NCBI GenBank assembly: GCA_015698045.1
Contig: BLAL01000316.1
Span: forward strand, 1-64,000
Reading direction: 5' to 3'
Length of the DNA stretch: 64,000 nucleotides
DNA from: Rhizophagus clarus
Lineage: Eukaryota > Glomeromycota > Glomeromycetes > Glomerales > Glomeraceae
The first letter of the stretch is position 1; the number at the start of each line of letters is the position of its first letter. This document shows positions 23,060-34,323 of this stretch, piece by piece. A program made the translations under genes and the position numbers. A model generated the notes under the pieces. That model saw only the letters and a program-made list of their open reading frames with translations. It was not told the origin of the DNA and did no database searches.

Positions 23060-24010
23060 AGTATGTTTCTTTTTATTTCATTTTATTTTCATTTATGATC
23101 GATTACATTTTGTTATTTACTAACTTTTCCTTCATTTTTTTCTTTTATCCCCTTTGTTTCTTTTCGTTTATTTTCAATTCTTTTCGTCTCTTTTCACTTA
23201 CTCTTCTTTCCATTCTTTTCGCCTCCCTTCAATTCTTTTTGTATATTCACATTTTCTTTCCATTCTTTTCATTTCTTCCTCTTTTTTTTCTTTTTTTTAC
23301 GTTTTTCCTTCTATTTTTTTTTCGTTCTATTACGTTTCACCTTCCTTTTCATTTCATCACTTTACATTTGCTCTCATTTTTGCTTTATTCCTTTACATTT
23401 CATCTCCTTTTCATTCGTCTCTTTACGTTCCTCCTCTTTTCATTTTATTTTTTATCTTTTCTCTCCTTTTCATTTCACCCTTTACGCTTCCCCCTTCTTT
23501 TCATTTTGTTCCTTTCCCTTTTCGTTCATTTCCTCTTTTTTTTGTTCTTTTACATTTCCTCCCTTTCTTTTTGTTCCTTTACATTTCCCCCTTAAGAGCA
23601 AAAGAGAATTTTTTTCGTTTGATTTGTAACAAGAGTTTAAATACTTCTTTCTTTTTCGTTCCTTTACGTTTCCCCTCCTTCTTTTCGCTCCTTTATATCT
23701 CCCTTCTCTCTTTTCGTTCCTTTATGTTTTCCTACTATTCTTTTTGTTTTTTTTTTATATATTACACTATCATTTTTTTCTTACATTTTCTTCTTCATTC
23801 CTTTCACTTTCTTTAACTTTGTATTCTTTTCATTTTTTTTTTTGTTTCCCCTTACTTCTTTTCATTTCCCTCCCTTTTCCGTTTCTTCTTCTTTTTCATT
23901 TCTTTTATTTCACTTTTTTTCTTTATTATTATTCCTATTTTTTAACACATTTCTTTACTTTGATTTATTTTTTTTTATTTCATTATAGATTTCTTTTTTT
24001 TTAGATTAAT
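23060..24010. repeat. 0.95-kb polypyrimidine tract
   Basis: The plus strand is nearly all T and C, with repeated words such as CTTTTCGTTCCTTTACATTTCC. It has the same composition as the tracts at 2190-3730 and 20855-21545 but lies in the opposite orientation, inside the 21666-24472 element. Plus-strand Phe/Ser-rich open frames (for example 23154-23816) are composition artefacts. Confidence 0.8.
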
Positions 24011-24158
24011 TTTCTATTAAAATAAATTCTTATTTTTTAATTACTAATAAAACGTGTAAAATTTTTAAATTAAACTACTTTGAATAAAATTTTTTGAGAA
24101 AAAATAAATTTTTGCATGTGTCGTACTGTACTTCTTTAAATATAAAGAAAATAAATTG

Positions 24159-24315
24159 GTTGAATTTGCATGCACTATTTAAAATCGGAGTGCCAATTTG
24201 CATGCACTATTTAAAAATCAGAGTGCCAATTTGCATGCACTATTAAAAATCAGAGCCGATTTGCATGCACTATTTAAAAATCAGAGTGCCGATTTGCATG
24301 CACTATTTAAAAATC
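24159..24315 (+). repeat. 33-bp tandem repeat, right sub-terminal region
   Basis: Five near-identical copies of a unit containing TTTGCATGCACTATTTAAAA followed by ATCAGAGTGCC lie just inside the right end of the 21666-24472 element. Each unit carries the palindrome TGCATGCA, a plausible protein-binding word for the element; binding is inference. Confidence 0.8.
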
Positions 24316-24475
24316 AGAATGTCGATTTTTTATGACAAATTGGCAATGCCGTTTGTTACCTTTTCGCACCAAAAAATCGGCAAAAATTTGCAACAAATCA
24401 GACAAAAATATCCAGAAATCAGACAAAAATCAGACTGCCAATTTTTGGCGATTTTTTTTTATTTGACCTGTGAAA

Positions 24476-25231
24476 GTTTAGTAAAAGAACAAGGAAAAGA
24501 ATGAAAAAAAAACAAAAAAAAGAATTAAAACTCATCTTGAATTTCCACTAAAATGGAATTAAAAACAGCCACGTCTAAAAAAAAGAACAAGTTAATAAGA
24601 GAAAAAGAAAAAAGAATAAAAGCAAAAAAAAAACTTACCTGTTACAGCATTTAATCCCAAAGCTAAAAGTGACGCTGTTAACTAAAGAATTAAAAAAAAT
24701 GATTTTTTATTTTAAAATTTTAAAAAAAAATGCTAAAAAAAAAGATGATTATTTTATTTTAAAAAAAAATAAAAAAAAAAATGATTATTTATTTTAAAAA
24801 AAAATGTTAAAAAAAAAAAGATTTTTTATTTTAAAAAAAAATGTTAAAAAAAAAATGATTTTTTATTTTTAAAAAAAAAAATTCCTTCCACTACAGCAGC
24901 TTAAGTCTGAATAAAACTACTAGCATTAATTATCTATAACATAAAAGGTAATATCGCTTACCATTTACGATAAGCTTATCTCATGAGTTGATATAAAAAA
25001 GGGATAAATGCAGTTTTTGAACCAGTATAACCAGTATTATAATCTGATTATTTGGGTAAATAAGTGGTAAACACGTAAAAAAAAAATATAGCGCCTCTGA
25101 CAGTTTTTTCATCAGCGATAAATTCAACACTATAGCGAATTATTCGGTATAAAGGCCCTACATGTGACTTGCTGATCTAATCAGATAATCTGAATATCCG
25201 ATCTTGAAAAAAAAATTTTTTTTTTTTGTGA
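24476..25231. other. Low-complexity A/T region, no gene recognised
   Basis: From 24680 to 24885 the sequence is repeated AAAAAAAATGATTTTTTATTTT words. The stretch 24890-25200 is more complex (for example 'GCAGCTTAAGTCTG' near 24896) and may be the 5' flank of the exon-like array, but no coding frame or motif is recognised. Confidence 0.45.
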
Positions 25232-26350
25232 TGTTGCTGGACGAAAAGCATGACTGGACTATTGGAATTAAGGTAAGGGAGGGTTTGGAAGGTATTTTTG
25301 TTAGTTTTTTTAATTAATTAATTATTTATTTTTTTTTCTTTTTTGTAGTATTGCCAGACGAAAAGCACTACTAGACTATTGGAATTAAGGTAAGAGAAGG
25401 TTGGGGTGGTGTTTTTTGGTTTTTTTTTATTTAATTAATTATTCTTTTTTTCTTTTTTCTTTTTTATAGTGTTGCCAGACGAAAAGCATGACCAGACTAT
25501 TGGAATTAAGGTAAGGGAAGGTTAAGGTGGTGTTTTTCAGTTTTTTTTTTATTTAATTAATTAATTATTTTTTTTTTCTTTTTTGTAGTGTTGCCAGACA
25601 AAAAGTACGACCAGACTATTGGAATTAAGGTAAGGAAAGGTTGGAGTGGTATTTTTCAGATTTTTTTTATTTAATTAACTATTTTTTTTTTCTTTTTTCT
25701 TTTTTTTGTAGTGTTGCTAAATGAAAAGACTTTTGAAATTAAGGACAATTAAGGTAAGGAAGTGTTGGGGAGATACTTTTCGTTATTTTTTTTTATTTAA
25801 TTAATTATTATTATTTTTTTTTCTTTTTTGTAGTATTGCCAGATAAAAAGTATGACCAGACTATTAGAATTAAGGTAAGGGAGGGTTGGAGAAATGTTTT
25901 TTGTTATTTTTTTTATTTAATTAATTAATTATTTTTTTTTTTCTTTTTCGTAGTTTTGCCAGATGAAAAGCATGATCAGACTATTGGAATTAAGGTAAGG
26001 GAGGGTTGTTGTGATGTTTTTCGTTAGTTTTTTTATTTAATTAATTAATTAGTAATTTTTTTTCCTTTTTTGTAGTGTTGCTAGACGAAAAGTACGACTG
26101 GACTATTGGAATTAAGTAAGATAAGGGAGGGTTGGGTGGTATTTTTCATTGGTTTTTTTAATTAATTAATTAATTAGTAATTTTTTTTTCTTTTTTGTAG
26201 TATTGCCAGATGAAAAGCATTGGAATTAAGATAAGGGAGGATTGGGGTGAATTTTTTCATTGTTTTTTTTTAATTAATTAATTAATTAATTTTTTTTTCT
26301 TTTTTGTAGTGTTGCCAGATGAAAAGTATGACCGGATTTTTGGAATTAAG
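25232..26350 (+). repeat. Array of ten 41-nt exon-like units, each bounded by splice signals
   Basis: Cores start at 25232, 25349, 25470, 25589, 25712, 25834, 25954, 26076, 26201 and 26310, a period of 109-125 bp. Most are 41 nt, begin TGTTGCCAGA and end TTGGAATTAAG. Each except the first is preceded by a long T-rich tract ending TAG, and most are followed by GTAAGG or GTAAGA. Between them lies TTTATTTAATTAATTA. The fifth core is deleted and extended (42 nt), the eighth and ninth have damaged donors, and the first has TGA in place of the TAG acceptor. Because 41 is not a multiple of 3, each added exon changes frame, and one of the three frames always meets a stop. Confidence 0.8.
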
Positions 26351-26618
26351 GATAATTGAGGTCAAGAGTATATGGTCAAGGAGATTACGGCATTCGCAAG
26401 GCTCTATGACAATGATCATCTATCTAAAAGGCAAAGTTTTTGTACTAGTGAATTTAAATATCACGAGATTTCAATGTCGGTTAAGTAATTTCCCTAAGAG
26501 GAGCTTGCATGAGTTTTTAAAATCATTGTTAGTTTTAAAATCATCTTCGGTAAATGATATAAAGGAAGATTCTTTGTCTCCATATTTTAAAAACAAAATT
26601 TTTAAAATTAAAAATTAA
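26319..26618 (+). CDS. Possible short frame at the 3' end of the exon-like array (unrecognised)
   Basis: An open frame of 99 codons starts inside the last exon-like unit and continues for about 270 bases of non-repetitive sequence (contains RRLRHSQGSM and KGKVFVLVNLNITRFQ). The sequence is less AT-rich than its surroundings. The alternative frame set by the array (LPDEK-type reading) stops after GIKDN. I do not recognise a family. It could be the last exon of a decayed gene whose exon was amplified. Confidence 0.3.
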   Translation: MKSMTGFLELRIIEVKSIWSRRLRHSQGSMTMIIYLKGKVFVLVNLNITRFQCRLSNFPKRSLHEFLKSLLVLKSSSVNDIKEDSLSPYFKNKIFKIKN

Positions 26619-26639
26619 TAAAAGATAATGAAAATTTTT

Positions 26640-27245
26640 GTTATTTCTTTATTTTCAAAATTCTTTAAATATTATAGCAAATTCATATAAAACCCAGTTA
26701 TTCTTACTGCCTTATTTAATTATTTTACATCATGAAAAAACTTTTGGAGAATAAATAATACCATTAACAACTGCAAATAACTACTATTGTATTCACAAAA
26801 CTTTTATTTGCAACTGATGTAAAAAGTGATAGGTTCTTAAAATAGTTGATGGGTTATAAAAAGTCGTTATTATTTTAATTTTTAAGCACGAGTTGTAAAA
26901 AATTTTTTTATTTTCTGATTATTCTACATAAGATTGATAAGATGAATGTGTAACATAATCGTATTTTGCACTGTTTACTAATTTTTTATTAAAAATTCTT
27001 AATTTAAGCTAATTCTAAGGATCGGCGCATATAAATAATAACTCTTCACCATTAATTATTAAATGACATTTTTTCAAAAATATTTTTTTTCTTTTCTAAT
27101 GAAGTAATTTTTTAATTAAACAAAAAACTAGATTTTTTATTAGATATTTTAATAATTGTCACAATTACTTATCTTTCCTGTCTTTTCCTTAAAATTGAAA
27201 ATATATTCTTTTTGTAGATTGGAAATTTATCCTATAAATCTTAAA
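26640..27245. other. AT-rich spacer, nothing recognised
   Basis: I see no gene, element end or tandem repeat in this stretch. Confidence 0.5.
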
Positions 27246-27249
27246 TTCT

Positions 27250-28440
27250 AATAGTAATCAACATATTACAAATTTTGATCAACATAAGAAAAAATTATTT
27301 AAATATTGTTTATTAGCTGAACAACTACCTGTCTTAAAAAAAACTAAGCAACAATACTTTGCTGTATATAGAGATATTGATTATTTTTTTTGCTAACAAT
27401 AAAAAAAAAATTTTATTCATCTTTGATTATATTCTTATCAGATTTTAATTACTTAAAAATATTTAATAACTTCAAAAATTCTATTATAAATAGAATTCTT
27501 AATATCAACTTATGAATTGATATCTCTTTCTTTTCTATAAAATTTGATTTGTTTTATTATACTTGCTCTTATAGTAAAGATAATATAACCTTTATCAATA
27601 TTATTAAAGGTTACATTCCTTTTTTACTTATTACATTTATTTTAAGATACTTATCTTATTCACAAATGTGTCATGTGTAATCTCTTACTAAAAACTTATA
27701 ATTTTATATATAATGACCTCATACATATCTAACATAACCAATATGAAGCTTTTGTAATAGTTGAACATATAGATACCACCCAAATTATTTTAAGTAAATT
27801 CCAAATTAATTTATACATTTTGATAGCCATAATTCCCAAATTTTAAATGTACAAATTGCAAAATTTATATATGTAATTTGTAAATTAATTTGGATTTGTA
27901 CATTTGGGCTGCCATAATCTTAAATTATTTTAGATTTAGGTAATATCTATAGTCAAACAATTGTTAAATATTACTACCTGCATGAAAAATTCTAATCTTT
28001 ATAAAATTTATTATATTAATAATAATATTTTTTTCTTTTCTTGTTTAAATACTAGTTTAGAATTTTTAGATAACTTTTCTTTTATAGATTTTATTAATTC
28101 TTTTATTCGTTTTAATTCAAAATATATAGATTATTATACTTTTAGGGTTACTTAATGTCAGATTAACCTTCTCTTTAATTAGAATTATATTTTATAGCTA
28201 ATTAGCTTCTCTAATTTTTATTTATATTATTTTTTTCTGATGGGATTTATAGGTGATTTGTAGGTTTTAAATAAGGTATTACAGTTTGCTACCTTAAGTG
28301 AAAATTGGGATCTTTGATCTAATAGGATTTGCTTATTTTTAATGGGAGATAATAACATAGTATAGTTCATCTTGTTTTATAGTTGGTTATGATTCATGTA
28401 ACTTGTACTCTTACTACTGGCTTACCCTTTGAGTAATTGA
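27250..28440 (+). pseudogene. Decayed LINE fragment (C-terminal domain and 3' UTR)
   Basis: Around 27310-27390 one frame reads LLAEQLPVLKKTKQQYF and YRDIDYFFC, matching LIDELPILEHTKRYYF and the FLC cluster of the LINE at 4892-5572. Around 27550-27680 another reads FINIIKGYIPFLLITF and RYLSYSQ, matching the FVDLLRGFIPQLL ... RFLTISQ region. Stops and frameshifts are frequent. The downstream part (28240-28440) resembles an untranslated tail. An open frame at 27961-28155 within it has no other support. Confidence 0.7.
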
Positions 28441-28787
28441 TGTAATTTCATATATTTTGCATTATTTTGTTAATAATACATAAAACATAAAACATTAAAA
28501 TAATTTATAAATTTAAAAATCAAATACAAATAGATTTCAATATGACAAATAATTTTATTTAAGTATAAAAAGATAATTTAATTATAATAAATATATATAA
28601 TAATAGTAAATTAATTTTTTATATCATTGCAAAAAAAATTGTGAAAATTGATTTATTAAATATTAATAAATTAATAATATAAAATGATATACCAGTAATA
28701 AAAACTTCAGAATTTTTAATTTTAATTAATATTAATAATATTATTACTATTTTAAAAATAGTTTTAAAATTTAGAAATTAATATTGT

Positions 28788-29971
28788 TAGAACTCCAATC
28801 AGTTTTAGTAATTACCGAACCATACTGATTGGTTTTAGTATCAGAGTGGTTTCAGTTTTACAGTTTACTGAACTGAAACTTTTGGTAAATTTATCGATCA
28901 GTTTTGGTAACTGCAGTTTCAGTACTAGCTTTGCGATTTACCAAACCGAATTACTGAATTGATTTATACTAATATAATAAACAAAAATGTTTTATATAGT
29001 ATAATATAATAAAAAAACGTTTTTAATTAGTTATTTTGATAAAACAAACCATTTCGCGGCGATGTTTTATCAACAAACAAGTTGCGAAATATTAATTGGA
29101 TAAAAAAAAATGTTTGCAGCAGTTTTTTGTCAAATTAATTACAAACCTGTTGCAAAATATTTTATTAGTTAATTTTAATAAAAAAAACATTTCTTTTTGT
29201 CGCTATAATTAAAAAACGATGCGAGATGCTTTTTATTGGTTATCTGTTAATTTTAATAAAAAAACATTTTGCAATGTTTTTTTATTGCTTTAATTAAAAA
29301 TGTTGCGAAATGTTTTTTATTAGTTAATATAATAAAAAAATAACGTTTCATAACATTTTTTTTGTCACTTTAATAGAAAACGTTGTAAAATATTTTTTAT
29401 AGGTTAGTTAATAAAAAAATAACATTTCACAACATTTTTTTATTGCTTTAATAGAAAACGTTGCGAAACGTTTTTATCTGTTAATTTTAATAAAAAAAAT
29501 CATTTTGCAATATTTTTTTTTATCACTTTAATAGAAAATATTGCAAAACGTTTTTTATCATTAACTTTAATAAAAAAAGCATTTTACAAACGTTTTTTTT
29601 ACCACTTTAATAGAAAACGTTGTGAAATGTTTTTTATTATTAATTTAATAAAAAAATAATATTTCGCAACAATTTTTTTGTCACTTTAATAAAAAACGTT
29701 GTGAAACATTTTTTATTAGTTAATTTAGTAAAAAAAAACAATTCGCAACTTTATTTTTTGTAACCTTAATAAAAAACGTTGCAAAACATTTTATTAGTTG
29801 ATGTCACAATATCGGTAAATCAGTTCAGTTTTTGGTAATTATCGATTGGTTTCAATAATCATCAATACCAATACCAGTCAGTTTAAGTAATCATTAATAC
29901 TGATACCGATCAATTCAGTTTAGTATTAGTTTTTGCAAAAACTGAATCAAACCGAACCGATCAGAGCCCTA
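28788..29971. mobile_element. hAT-like non-autonomous element, copy 1
   Basis: Ends: TAGAACTCCAATCAG on the left, and on the right the reverse complement of TAGGGCTCTGATCGG. Both flanks carry the 8-mer AATATTGT (28780-28787, 29972-29979), the target duplication size of hAT transposons. Sub-terminal regions are repeated GATCAGTTTTGGTAATTAC-type words. The middle (about 29000-29790) is a run of roughly 65-bp units, each with a palindromic AAACGTTGCGAAACGTTT core of varying quality. No ORF. Confidence 0.85.
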
Positions 29972-29979
29972 AATATTGT

Positions 29980-30482
29980 TATAAAAATGCAATTTTCTAT
30001 AAATATTTTTATATTTAAATTTATAAAAATTAAAATATAAATTATTGCCAACCCTTTTAAACAACTTCTTAAAGTTAATAAGTTGATTTAAAATAAAAAA
30101 AATTATACTTTAAAATTAAAATCACTTAAATGATAAATAATTGAAAGTACAGATAAAGTATATGACTGGTTTGAAAGACAAACCATATATCAAATACATA
30201 AGCTTTATCTTAAATATATTCTTTAAACATCAATAAAAAATGAATGGAAAAACATTTTGCAGGATGAAAATGATGAATAAAGTAAAGAAAACACTAAAAA
30301 AGTTATTTAACTGGCCTAAACAACTACTTAGCTTGCTACAGACATAAAACAAAGACAAAGAAAAAATATACGAAGGAAAAGAAAAAGATATAAATGTGAT
30401 GAATACATAACATATACATGATAAACATTTGTAGTAGAGTACAAATACACAAGAACATAAAAGTAACACAAAGAACAGTAAC
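29980..30482. other. AT-rich spacer, no gene recognised
   Basis: A block at about 30040-30140 (containing 'TTATACTTTAAAATTAAAAT') recurs in diverged form at 43160-43650. The minus-strand open frame at 30230-30541 lacks any motif and overlaps a LINE fragment on the plus strand. Confidence 0.45.
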
Positions 30483-30812
30483 TTATACAACTTGAGATTC
30501 ATAGGATATAACATTAATGGACTTGATCCTGACAATTTCAAATTTAATATACTAGTAGATTACTATGCAAACAAAAGAGCTGATATCATAGGCATATGTG
30601 AAATTAACAGTGACAGGAAGCAAGAAGAATACTGAAATAAAAAGAGCTCAGAATACACCTCATTCTGGACAAACAAAGATAACAAGATAAAGGGATCAGA
30701 AGTATGTATAATAGTAAGCAAAAAATGGGAAAAACATATTAAAAAAATCAACAGAATAAGCGCATATTACATAGAAGTATAGCTACTTTTCAAAAATTGC
30801 ACATTAATTGTT
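30483..30812 (+). pseudogene. LINE endonuclease N-terminal fragment
   Basis: One frame reads FIGYNINGLDPDNFKFN, then RADIIGICEINSDRKQEEY, a stop, then SFWTNKDNKIKGSEVCIIV and NRISAYYIEV. This matches the start of an exonuclease-endonuclease-phosphatase (APE-type) domain: the N-NG motif and the DIIGICE motif with its metal-binding Glu. It breaks off at about 30812 where repeats of the large TIR-bounded segment begin. I found no continuation on the other side. Confidence 0.75.
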
Positions 30813-30959
30813 ACAGGTCAAATGAAGTCAAATTGATTACCAATTAATTATATGACTGATTGGTAACTGATTGGTGTACAGTTAAATTTACTGGTTATCA
30901 ATAATTCATATATCAAATTGATGACTGATTGGTTACTAATTGGCTTATTATATATTAGC

Positions 30960-33655
30960 AGATTTTTAGATTTTTTTAACAATAACGTTTTATTTATAAA
31001 CTATTTTAAAATTCTTTAAATTCTGATAGAAAATTTTTTTTGATAGATTTCCTAAGATTTATATAGGATATTATTGATAAATAGAGATTTTTTTTTTAAA
31101 ATTTCTAAAAGTTCGTATAAAGTATCTAATAGAAATTTTTTTTTATTTCTAAAAGTTTATCATATCAGCTGATCAGAAAAATCTTCATAAATTTATACAC
31201 TGATGACAATAAAGTAATCCATCAGTTATATAATAAACCCATCAACTAAGCTTAAATATTAATTAGACCAATTTTCCAAATCAGCTAATATGTATAGAAA
31301 AAGTTTGTATGGGATATCTGATAAAAAATTTTTTTGTGAAATTTTCTAAGAGTTCATATGAAAAGGGTTCATATAAGATATCTGATAAAAAATTTTTTTT
31401 TAAGAGATTTTCTAAGATTTGTATAGGATATTTTTGATAAATAGATTTTTTTTTTATTTCTAAAAGTTCATATAGAAAGAGTTCATATAAGATATCTAAT
31501 AGAAATTTTTTTTTTTTAAAAGATTTTTTGAGTTCAATTTGTATAAAATATCTAATAGAAAATTTTTTTAGAGAGACTTTGTATAGGAAAAATTTGTATT
31601 TTCTAAAAGTTTATATGGAAAAGGTTTATATGGAATATCTTTAATAGAAAATTTTTTAAGAGATTTTCTAAGAGTTTGTATTGGAAGAGTTTGTATGGGA
31701 TATCTGATAGAAAATTTTTTTTAAGATATTTTCTAAGAGTTTGTATGGAAAAGGTTCATATAGATTCTTTAATAGAAAATTTTTTTTTAAGATTTTCTAA
31801 GAATTTATAAAAAAAAAGTTTGTATGAAATATTTTGATAAGATTTTCTAAGAATTCATGAAAAAAGAATTCATATGGGATATTTAGATAAAAATTTTCTA
31901 AATGTTCATATGAAAAAGGTTTATATGGAATATTTGATAGAAAATTTTTTTGAGATTTTCTAAGAGTTCATATAAAAAGAGTTCATATGGAATATCTGAT
32001 AGAAAATTTTTTTGTGAAATTTTTAGGATTCGTATAAAAAGAATTTGCATGGGATTCTTTGATAGAAAATTTTTTTGAGAGATTTTCTAAGAGTTCATAT
32101 AGGAAGGGTTTGTATGAGTTTATAGGATATCTAATAGGAAATTTTTTTTTTTGAGAGATTTCCTAAGATTCGTATAGGATATATTTGATAAAACGATTTT
32201 TTTTTGATTTTTAAGAGTTCATATAGGTATTTGATAGAAAATTTTTTTTTTGGGATTTTTTAAGTTTATATGGAAAGAGTTTGTATTTTCCAAGAGTTTA
32301 TATGGAAATATATATGAAGTCAAAATTAAAACCCAAAAGTCAAAATATTTTGATTTGGAAAGGTCAAAAATCAAAATTAAAGTCAAAATAGTCAAAATTA
32401 CATTATAGTCATATGATTTTTATAATTATAATTTAATACCAAATTTTAAATGTGAATAACTCTGTCAATATTGATGCTACAGATATGCAACATATAACAT
32501 TGGAATCCTCTCAATGAGTTGAATTCAACCACGTCAAAATCATAAAAATTAGATCACTAGATGCAGAGATCGTTAACTTTAAATATTAATATTATTGTTT
32601 ATTATAAGAGTAATAAGACTATTTAATACCAAATTTTAAACGTGAATAACTCCATCAATATTGATGCTACAAATATGTAACACATATCATTGGAATCCTC
32701 TTAATGAGCTGAATCCAACCATGTAAAGATCATAAAAATCAGTTTACTAGATGCAGAGATCATTAACTTTGAATTTTAATATTATTGTTTACTATAAAAA
32801 TTATATAACTATGATGTAATTTTGGCCATTTTAACTTTTGAAGGGTTTCAGGTCAAAATCATTTTGACCATTTTAACCATTTTAGGGGTTGAAATTAACA
32901 ATTTTGGTTTCATGTATATATGGAAAGTATTCGTATAGGATATTTTTAATAGAAAATTTTTTTTTAAAAGATTTTTTTAGAATCATTGAGAAGGATTCAT
33001 ATGGAATATTTAATAAAGATTTTTCAAGTGTTCATGTGGTAAGAATTCATATGGGATATCTTTGATAAAAAAATTTTTTTTAACAGATTTTCTAAGAATT
33101 CATATAGGAAAAGTTCAAAAGAGTTCATATGAGATATCTGATAGAAAATTTTTTTTAAATTTTTTAGGATTCATATGAAAAGAATTTGCATGGGATTTTT
33201 TAATAGAAAAATTATTTTTTTTTAAAAAGATTTCTAAAAGTTCATATGAAAAAGGTTCATATGAAATTTTTTAATAAAAAATTTTTTCTAAGAGATTTTC
33301 TAAGAGTTTATATAGAAAGAATTCATATGAGATATTTGATAGAAAATTTTTTTGTGAAATTTTTTAGGATTTATATGAAAAGAATTTACATGAAATTCTT
33401 TGATAGAAAATTTTTTGAGAGAAATTTTTAAGATTTGTATAGGATATTTTTAATAAATTGACTTTTTTTTTATTTCTAAGAGTTCATATAGATTATTTAA
33501 TAGAAAAATTTTTCTTAAGAGATTTTTTAAAAGTTTGTATGAAAAGGTTTATATGGAATTCTTTGATAGAAAATTTTTTTTTAAGAGATTTTCTTAGTTC
33601 ATATGGAAAGAGTTCATATGGGATATCTGATAGAAAAATTTTTTTTAAAAGATTT
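30960..33655 (+). repeat. 65-75-bp degenerate tandem repeat, left block
   Basis: Many imperfect copies of a unit read roughly TTCATATGGGATATCTGATAGAAAATTTTTTT, then AAGAGATTTTCTAAGAG. The same repeat in the same orientation continues at 39206-40680 after the nested hAT-like element, whose 8-bp duplication TCTAAGAG is part of the unit. Short open frames in it (for example 33246-33431) are repeat artefacts. Confidence 0.8.
32306..32920. mobile_element. MITE-like insert with internal duplication
   Basis: An unrelated segment interrupts the tandem repeat. Its ends are weakly inverted (left ATGAAGTCAAAATT; right, reversed, ATGAAACCAAAATT). Inside are two direct copies of about 185 bp (from about 32440 and about 32622), each containing 'ATTGATGCTAC' and 'ATTGGAATCCTCT' and differing by roughly one base in eight. 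No coding frame. Confidence 0.6.
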
Positions 33656-34323
33656 TCTAAGAGTAAGACTCTGATCAGTTCAGTTCAATTCAGTTTTTGC
33701 AAAAACTGATACTAAACTGAATTGATCAGGATTAATATTGGCAACTACTAAACTGATCAGTTTTAGTAATTATCAATACTGATATTAGTTGGTAATTACT
33801 AAAAACTGAACTAATTTACTAAAGTTCTGAATTTTTGGTTCAGTTCCATTTTCAATTTCATTTCTAATTCTAAACTTGATTCCTTACTGAATGCTTTTCA
33901 GAATAAGATTTTTATTGAAAAACTTTTTTAGAATCATCTTTTAACTGAAAAATATTTTTTTAGTTAAAAATCTTCATCTAAAAATATTTTCAATTTGAAG
34001 TGTTTTTCAAAAAAATGGTTTCAGTTTTATTTTTTGATCTGAAAATGGAACTGGAACTAATTTTTCAAATTAAAAATGTTTTTTTGGTAATATTTTTTAA
34101 CTGAAAGTATTTTCAGTTAAAAGTATAACCTGAAAATGGTTTTCAGTAAAAATTTTAGGCTAAAAAATACTTTTGGTAAAATTTTATATTAAAGTCAAAT
34201 CAGAACTGAAAAATGGAACTAAACCTAAAATTTGAAGCTTTATAATTTACTGCCTGTTTTTTTAAAATAAAGTTCTAAAGCTTTTTTTAATAAACAAACC
34301 CATTTTTTTATACTATATATCTA

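Larger units (their letters stand above)
21666..24472. mobile_element. Non-autonomous relative of the CACTA-like element
   Basis: The left end reads CACAGGTCAAATGAAAAAAA, and the right end is its reverse complement (TATTTGACCTGTG) with one difference. AAA flanks both ends (21663-21665, 24473-24475), a 3-bp target duplication. The terminal repeat differs from that of the 9201-19009 element by about one base in the first 20. Left sub-terminal repeats (21716-21830) are repeats of TGCCGATTTTTATATAATTC. No transposase is present. The interior holds splice-site-bearing repeats, a polypyrimidine tract and a 33-bp tandem repeat. It could be mobilised by a transposase of the larger element's type. Confidence 0.85.

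Noticed and set aside
23095-24004. Phe/Ser-rich open frames on the plus strand
   Set aside because: Composition artefact of the polypyrimidine tract; multiple frames are open over the same bases.
25232-26350. CRISPR-like array (regular repeats with spacers)
   Set aside because: The conserved parts are exon-like cores with eukaryotic splice signals, the 'spacers' are alike and T-rich, and the context is a fungal nuclear genome.
33246-33709. Open frames with repeated KFF/RDFL residues
   Set aside because: They are translations of the 65-75-bp tandem repeat; the repeat drifts in length and frame, so no protein is conserved.
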